Shown here: positions 59,942 through 64,000 of the stretch, piece after piece
Layout of the letters: every line of letters begins with the position of its first letter
Numbering within the stretch: the stretch's first letter is position 1
Source of the DNA: Flavobacteriaceae bacterium
GTDB taxonomy: Bacteria > Bacteroidota > Bacteroidia > Flavobacteriales > Flavobacteriaceae
NCBI GenBank assembly: GCA_947448525.1
Contig: CANFNV010000004.1
Location: forward strand, 1 to 64,000
Reading direction: 5' to 3'
Length of the DNA stretch: 64,000 bases
Translations under genes and position numbers: made by a program
The notes under the pieces: generated by a model
What the model saw: only the letters and a program-made list of their open reading frames with translations
Database searches by the model: none
What the model was told of the DNA's origin: nothing

Positions 59942-61270
59942 ATGAGCTATTTAGATAATATATTTTTTGCGATTTTACTAATATTAGGAATCGGTTTTTT
60001 TTCCCTAAATATTAAAAAACTAATCCGAAATATTAAATTAGGAAAAGAAGTAAATCGCTCTGATAATGCCACCGAACGTTGGAAAAATATGCTAATGATT
60101 GCGTTCGGTCAATCAAAAATGGTGAATCGTCCTGTAGTTGGATTTCTACACATCATTGTTTATGTGGGTTTTGTGGTTATTAATTTAGAAGTTTTAGAAA
60201 TTATAATTGATGGAATTTTTGGTACCCATAGAGTGTTTTCCTTTTTAGGAGGTGTTTATAATTACTTAATTGGTACATTTGAAATTCTTGCATTATTAGT
60301 ATTAGTTTCTGTAATTATTTTTTGGACAAGAAGAAATGGTATTAAGTTAAAACGATTTGTAAGCTCCGATTTAAAAGGGTGGCCAAAATCAGACGCCAAC
60401 TATATTTTGTATTTTGAAGTGGTTTTAATGTCGTTATTCTTGTTGATGAATGCTTCGGATTTTTGGTTGCAACAAGCAGGGATTTCGCATTACATTCAAG
60501 CCGGAGCATTTCCAGTTAGTCATTTTATTTCACCAATTTTTAACGGAAAAAATGAAGGGGCTGTAATAATGTTAGAGCGCACTTTTTGGTGGTTGCATAT
60601 TATTGGAATTTTAGTGTTTTTAAACTATTTATATTTTTCAAAACATTTACATATTCTATTGGCTTTTCCAAATACTTATTTTGCCGATTTAAACCCTAAA
60701 GGACAATTTGATAATTTAGAAAGTGTTACTAAAGAAGTTAAATTAATGTTGGATCCAAATGCCGATCCGTTTGCAGCACAACCAATTGATGAAAATGCAG
60801 TTCCAAGTATATTTGGCGCTAGTGATGTTACAGATTTGAATTGGGTTCAACTAATGAATGCCTATACGTGCACTGAATGTGGTCGCTGTACTTCGGCTTG
60901 TCCGGCGAATCAAACAGGGAAGAAATTGTCTCCACGAAAAATCATGATGGATACCCGAGATCGATTGGAAGAAGTAGGTAGAAATATCGATAAAAATAAA
61001 GGAGTTTTTATTCCCGATAATATATCATTATTGAACAATTATATTACTACCGAAGAGTTATGGGCATGTACATCATGCAATGCTTGCGTAGAAGAATGTC
61101 CAGTAAATATTAGTCCGTTATCTATAATTATTGACATGCGTCGTTATTTAGTGATGGAACAAAGTGCAGCACCGCAATCATTAAACGCAATGATGTCGAA
61201 TATTGAAAATAACGGTGCACCATGGCAATACAATCAAATGGATCGATTGAATTGGAAAGATGAAAATTAA
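59942..61270 (+). CDS. Membrane-bound (Fe-S) oxidoreductase subunit with two 4Fe-4S clusters
   Basis: 442 residues. Five or six membrane segments in the first 245 residues (NarI/HdrE-like b-type cytochrome region with His such as those in FLHIIVYVG and WWLHIIGILVF), then a cytosolic ferredoxin part with CTECGRCTSACPAN (near 305) and CTSCNACVEECPVN (near 375). It resembles the HdrC/DsrK-associated and GlpC-type electron-transfer proteins. The CCG-domain partner is encoded at 61861-62652, separated by a HAD-like gene. Electron donor unknown; the quinone pool is the likely partner because of the membrane domain. Confidence 0.85.
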   Translation: MSYLDNIFFAILLILGIGFFSLNIKKLIRNIKLGKEVNRSDNATERWKNMLMIAFGQSKMVNRPVVGFLHIIVYVGFVVINLEVLEIIIDGIFGTHRVFSFLGGVYNYLIGTFEILALLVLVSVIIFWTRRNGIKLKRFVSSDLKGWPKSDANYILYFEVVLMSLFLLMNASDFWLQQAGISHYIQAGAFPVSHFISPIFNGKNEGAVIMLERTFWWLHIIGILVFLNYLYFSKHLHILLAFPNTYFADLNPKGQFDNLESVTKEVKLMLDPNADPFAAQPIDENAVPSIFGASDVTDLNWVQLMNAYTCTECGRCTSACPANQTGKKLSPRKIMMDTRDRLEEVGRNIDKNKGVFIPDNISLLNNYITTEELWACTSCNACVEECPVNISPLSIIIDMRRYLVMEQSAAPQSLNAMMSNIENNGAPWQYNQMDRLNWKDEN

Positions 61271-61345
61271 AATGAAACGATAATTTTCCATTTTATAATA
61301 CTTGGGATTTTGTTTTTACTCAATTATAAATAATAAATAAAAAAA

Positions 61346-61792
61346 ATGAAAGCGGTAGACATTGACAAAACCTTACAAGCGGTAAGTGAAAATGGGCAAC
61401 AACTAAGTCCGATATTACCTGAAGGTGTAAAGAATTATTTAATTGACATTGACGGAACGGTTTGTGATGACATTCCAAACGAAGAGCCAGAACGAATGTT
61501 AACTGCAGAAGTCTATCCAGACGCTTTAATTACACTAAATAAATGGTATGATGAAGGACATATTATATTCTTTTTCACTTCGAGAACCGAAGCACATAGA
61601 GAATATACTGAGACTTGGTTGAAAAAACACGGATTTAAATACCATGGAATCCTTTTTGGAAAGCCACGTGGCGGAAACTACCATTGGATTGATAATCATT
61701 TGGTAAAAGCAACTCGTTACAGAGGAAAATTTACCGATTTAATTGTAAAAGATGTTACCATCGAAGTTTTTGACGATGGACAACATGAATAA
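61346..61792 (+). CDS. HAD-like phosphatase family protein
   Basis: 148 residues. The HAD motif I is YLIDIDGTVCDDI (DxDGT), motif II is IIFFFTSRTEAHREYTETWLKKHGF, followed by KPRGGNYHWIDNHLVKATRYRGKFTDL. It has no cap domain, like small polynucleotide-phosphatase-type HAD enzymes. The gene lies between the two subunit genes of an Fe-S oxidoreductase on the same strand; whether it is functionally linked is unknown. Some databases call relatives phosphoheptose isomerase, for which I see no sequence basis. Confidence 0.75.
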   Translation: MKAVDIDKTLQAVSENGQQLSPILPEGVKNYLIDIDGTVCDDIPNEEPERMLTAEVYPDALITLNKWYDEGHIIFFFTSRTEAHREYTETWLKKHGFKYHGILFGKPRGGNYHWIDNHLVKATRYRGKFTDLIVKDVTIEVFDDGQHE

Positions 61793-61860
61793 AATTGGGT
61801 TATTTGGTCGTTTGTTTATTTATTCAAATTATCAAATATCAAAATAATAAAAAAATAATT

Positions 61861-62652
61861 ATGTCAGAAGTATTAAATGTGCCAACAATGGCCGAAATGT
61901 TAGCTCAAGGCAAACAACCCGAAGTTTTATTTTGGGTCGGTTGCGCAGGTAGTTTTGATGATAGGGCTAAAAGAATTACAAAAGCATTTGTTCGAATTTT
62001 AAATCGTGCTAATGTTGAATTTGCAGTTCTTGGAACAGAAGAAAGTTGCACTGGCGATCCTGCAAAGCGTGCCGGAAATGAATTTTTATTTCAAATGCAA
62101 GCGATGATGAACATTGAAGTTTTGAATGCCTATGAAGCCAAAAAAATTGTAACGGCTTGTCCGCATTGTTTTAATACGCTAAAAAATGAATATCCAGAAT
62201 TAGGTGGAAAATATGAAGTCATTCATCACACAGAATTTTTAAAATCACTTTTAGACACAGGAAGATTAACCATTGAAGGTGGACAATATAAAGGAAAACG
62301 CATTACATTTCACGACCCCTGTTATTTAGGAAGAGCTAATAACGTCTATGAAGCACCAAGAGAATTGATTCAAAAATTAGATGCGGAATTACTAGAGATG
62401 AAGCGCTCCAAAGCCAACGGATTATGTTGTGGTGCTGGAGGAGCTCAAATGTTTAAAGATGCAGAAAATGGAAATAAAGAAATCAATATTGAACGCACTG
62501 AAGACGCCCTAGAAATTCAGCCCGACATCATTGCTGCTGGTTGTCCGTTTTGTAATACCATGATGACCGATGGTGTTAAGAATAAAGAACGAGAAGCAGA
62601 TGTAAAAGTGCTTGATATTGCCGAATTAATTGCTAACGCTCAAGATTTATAA
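61861..62652 (+). CDS. (Fe-S)-binding CCG-domain protein (HdrB/GlpC-like)
   Basis: 263 residues from MSEVLNVPTMAEMLAQGK; the frame is open back to 61795, but the upstream part is not family-like. Two CCG half-motifs are seen: VGCAGSFDDRAKR ... ACPHCFNTLKNEYPEL with HDPCYLGRANNVYEAPRELI, and GLCCGAGGAQMF with GCPFCNTMMTDG. Such domains hold a non-cubane 4Fe-4S cluster in heterodisulfide reductase subunit B. Together with the membrane protein at 59942-61270 it should form a quinone-linked oxidoreductase. Cytosolic face. Confidence 0.87.
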   Translation: MSEVLNVPTMAEMLAQGKQPEVLFWVGCAGSFDDRAKRITKAFVRILNRANVEFAVLGTEESCTGDPAKRAGNEFLFQMQAMMNIEVLNAYEAKKIVTACPHCFNTLKNEYPELGGKYEVIHHTEFLKSLLDTGRLTIEGGQYKGKRITFHDPCYLGRANNVYEAPRELIQKLDAELLEMKRSKANGLCCGAGGAQMFKDAENGNKEINIERTEDALEIQPDIIAAGCPFCNTMMTDGVKNKEREADVKVLDIAELIANAQDL

Positions 62653-62679
62653 ATACTATTTTCTAAAATATAAAACTAC

Positions 62680-63162
62680 ATGTATATTCCATTTGAAAAT
62701 TTACCGGAAGACTCTAAAATTTGGATTTACCAATCAAGCAGAAAATTTACTGATGATGAAGTAACTGCTATTGAAAAAGATTTGACCGATTTTTTAATAA
62801 ATTGGAGTGCCCATGGAACTTTATTAGAATCTTCTTTTCAAATAAAATACAACCGTTTTATTATTATTGCTGTAAATCAAGAAATACAATCTGCAACGGG
62901 CTGTTCCATAGATTCATCTGTTTCTTTTATTCAAAATTTAGAACAAAAATACAGTGTTGATTTATTAGATAAAATGAATGTCGCTTTTAAACAGGGAGAA
63001 TTTGTTACATACAAAACCTTACTTGACTTTAAAAAATTAGCCAAAGATAAATCAGTTTCAGAAAACACAATAGTTTTCAATAATCTTGTAAATACTATTG
63101 AAGAATTTAATGAAAGTTGGGAAGTTCCAGCAAGCGATAGTTGGCACAGTCGTTTCTTTTAA
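62680..63162 (+). CDS. Conserved flavobacterial protein of unknown function (160 residues)
   Basis: MYIPFENLPEDSKIWIYQSSRKFTDDEV starts a soluble alpha/beta protein with the motif LINWSAHGTLLESSFQIKYNRFIIIAV and ending in PASDSWHSRFF. Relatives in flavobacteria are often labelled ABC transporter ATPase, but there is no Walker A, Walker B or ABC signature here, so I do not accept that name. It lies 27 nt after the CCG-domain gene and 14 nt before the GH3 gene on the same strand. Confidence 0.72.
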   Translation: MYIPFENLPEDSKIWIYQSSRKFTDDEVTAIEKDLTDFLINWSAHGTLLESSFQIKYNRFIIIAVNQEIQSATGCSIDSSVSFIQNLEQKYSVDLLDKMNVAFKQGEFVTYKTLLDFKKLAKDKSVSENTIVFNNLVNTIEEFNESWEVPASDSWHSRFF

Positions 63163-63176
63163 ATCTATATATTTCG

Positions 63177-64000
63177 ATGAAACAATTTGGTAAGCTATTA
63201 TTTTTTATACTTATTATAACTTTAGTTACCAACTGTGGTTCCTCAAAAGCGCTACCCCCTGTTGGTAAAATTCAAAAACCAGAAATGGCTTATGATGACG
63301 AAGTTTATGTGCCTGTTTTAAAATCAGAACGTAAGAATTTTTTTAAAGAAACGGCTGCTGAAAATAGATGGGTGGATAGTATTTATACTCAAATGTCTTT
63401 TCAAGAAAAAGTAGGCCAACTATTTATGGTTGCTGCCTATTCTAATAAAGATACTGTTCATTTTAATGCTGTAGATAAATTAATTACCGAAAATAAAGTA
63501 GGTGGATTAATATTTTTTCAAGGAGGTCCGGTTCGTCAAGCCAAATTAACCAATCGTTTTCAATCAAAATCAAAAATTCCTTTATTTATAGGGATTGATG
63601 CGGAATGGGGTTTGAGTATGCGCTTGGATTCCACTTACAAATATCCATGGAATACCACTCTTGGTGCCATTAGAGATTTAAAATTAATCAAACAAGTAGG
63701 TGAAAATATGGCCCAAGAAACCAAACGAATTGGGGCCCAATTTAATTTTGTTCCTGTTTTAGATATCAATACCAATCCCAAAAATCCAATTATTGGAAAT
63801 CGTTCTTTTGGAGAAGATAAAGTGAATGTTACTGAACACGCAATTGCCTTAATGACAGGCATTCAAAGTCAAGGCATTTTTTGCACAGGAAAGCACTTTC
63901 CAGGTCATGGCGATACTGCTTTAGACTCACATTATGCACTACCGTTAGTTAGTTTTTCAAAAGAGCATATTGATAGGGTAGAGTTATATCCCTACAAACG
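63177..64000 (+). CDS. Glycoside hydrolase family 3 (NagZ-like) lipoprotein, N-terminal part
   Basis: The gene runs off the window after 274 codons. It starts MKQFGKLLFFILIITLVTNC, a lipoprotein signal with Cys20. The GH3 catalytic domain begins near residue 85: GQLFMVAAYS, GGLIFFQGGPVRQ, IDAEWGLSMRL, and the family signature CTGKHFPGHGDTALDSH near 240-255 with the Lys-His pair and Asp-His dyad of NagZ-type beta-N-acetylglucosaminidases. Flavobacterial versions are long and often carry a C-terminal beta-lactamase-like domain; that part lies outside the window. Likely role: cell-wall turnover in the periplasm. Confidence 0.88.
   Translation, partial: MKQFGKLLFFILIITLVTNCGSSKALPPVGKIQKPEMAYDDEVYVPVLKSERKNFFKETAAENRWVDSIYTQMSFQEKVGQLFMVAAYSNKDTVHFNAVDKLITENKVGGLIFFQGGPVRQAKLTNRFQSKSKIPLFIGIDAEWGLSMRLDSTYKYPWNTTLGAIRDLKLIKQVGENMAQETKRIGAQFNFVPVLDINTNPKNPIIGNRSFGEDKVNVTEHAIALMTGIQSQGIFCTGKHFPGHGDTALDSHYALPLVSFSKEHIDRVELYPYK

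Noticed and set aside
62680..63162. ABC transporter ATPase
   Set aside because: No Walker A, Walker B or LSGGQ motif; only the common database label would support it.

Overview
The window is AT-rich chromosomal DNA of a member of the Flavobacteriaceae, most likely Flavobacterium or a close relative. The case rests on type IX secretion (type B) sorting domains, TAnnTTTG-type promoter boxes, bacillithiol synthesis (BshB1), a LETM1-related biofilm-associated protein, a tmRNA tag of the GEGNYALAA type, and short leaders without strong Shine-Dalgarno sequences. The genus is inferred from family membership only.

Layout. 1-7.4 kb: end of a T9SS substrate gene, a sulfur-handling pair (metallo-beta-lactamase/rhodanese and a TauE exporter), DUF1801, an M28 lipoprotein peptidase, an alanine-dehydrogenase-like enzyme and a serine-hydrolase lipoprotein. 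7.4-9.3 kb: ssrA (tmRNA), followed by a 1.3 kb islet holding an AbiEii-type nucleotidyltransferase toxin gene and its partner gene, which is broken by one in-frame TAA; a partial copy of the tmRNA 3' end closes the islet. 9.3-23 kb: selO, a class V aminotransferase, ilvE, small lipoproteins, mnmD and oxyR, then a SulP transporter / DUF2490 / carbonic anhydrase cluster, a second carbonic anhydrase, the LETM1-related gene and a Cu/Zn SOD. 23.2-29.4 kb: a marR-fadN-fadA-fadE beta-oxidation cluster in the Bacillus subtilis order. 29.4-47 kb: tRNA-Arg, a conserved 47-residue protein, a 1714-residue T9SS adhesin-like protein, purL, a beta-helix lipoprotein, the menaquinone genes (thioesterase and menF), bshB1, tRNA-His, lpxD and valS. 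47.3-49.2 kb: DUF1573 and a class I aminotransferase. 53.7-64 kb: universal stress protein, ridA, lptD, a cell-wall amidase with a SPOR-like tail, an MCE/MlaD protein, a two-gene Fe-S oxidoreductase interrupted by a HAD-like gene, and the start of a GH3/NagZ-type lipoprotein.

The most unusual region is 49.2-53.4 kb. Four unrelated genes (alpha/beta hydrolase lipoprotein, secreted unknown, four-helix membrane protein, small secreted protein) plus one unit without an ORF all read on the minus strand. Each unit ends in a long imperfect inverted repeat (120-131 bases between its conserved AAC and GTT triplets). The five sites share one architecture: AAC, a 5-6 nt spacer, an inner arm of about 20 nt, a loop, the complementary arm, a 2 nt spacer (usually CT), then GTT. 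The arm sequences differ from site to site while the boxes and the asymmetry are kept, which is the logic of integron attC sites, although the boxes do not fit the canonical RYYYAAC/GTTRRRY. At the head of the array lies a compact degenerate sixth site and then the C-terminal 80 or so residues of a tyrosine recombinase, with its HxxR, GH and Tyr motifs and an IntI-like SPxD tail. I read this as an integron-like gene-cassette array whose integrase has decayed. Behind the integrase remnant are five tandem 22-bp units, three of them carrying an ACCRYGGT palindrome, that look like iterons or stacked operators.

Two other points bear on regulation and genome plasticity. Good matches to TTTG-N19/20-TAnnTTTG precede tRNA-Arg, tRNA-His, purL and the alanine-dehydrogenase-like gene, and several of the boxes settle start-codon choice. 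The tmRNA 3' end has served as an integration point. All product names come from recognising motifs by eye; no database search was possible.
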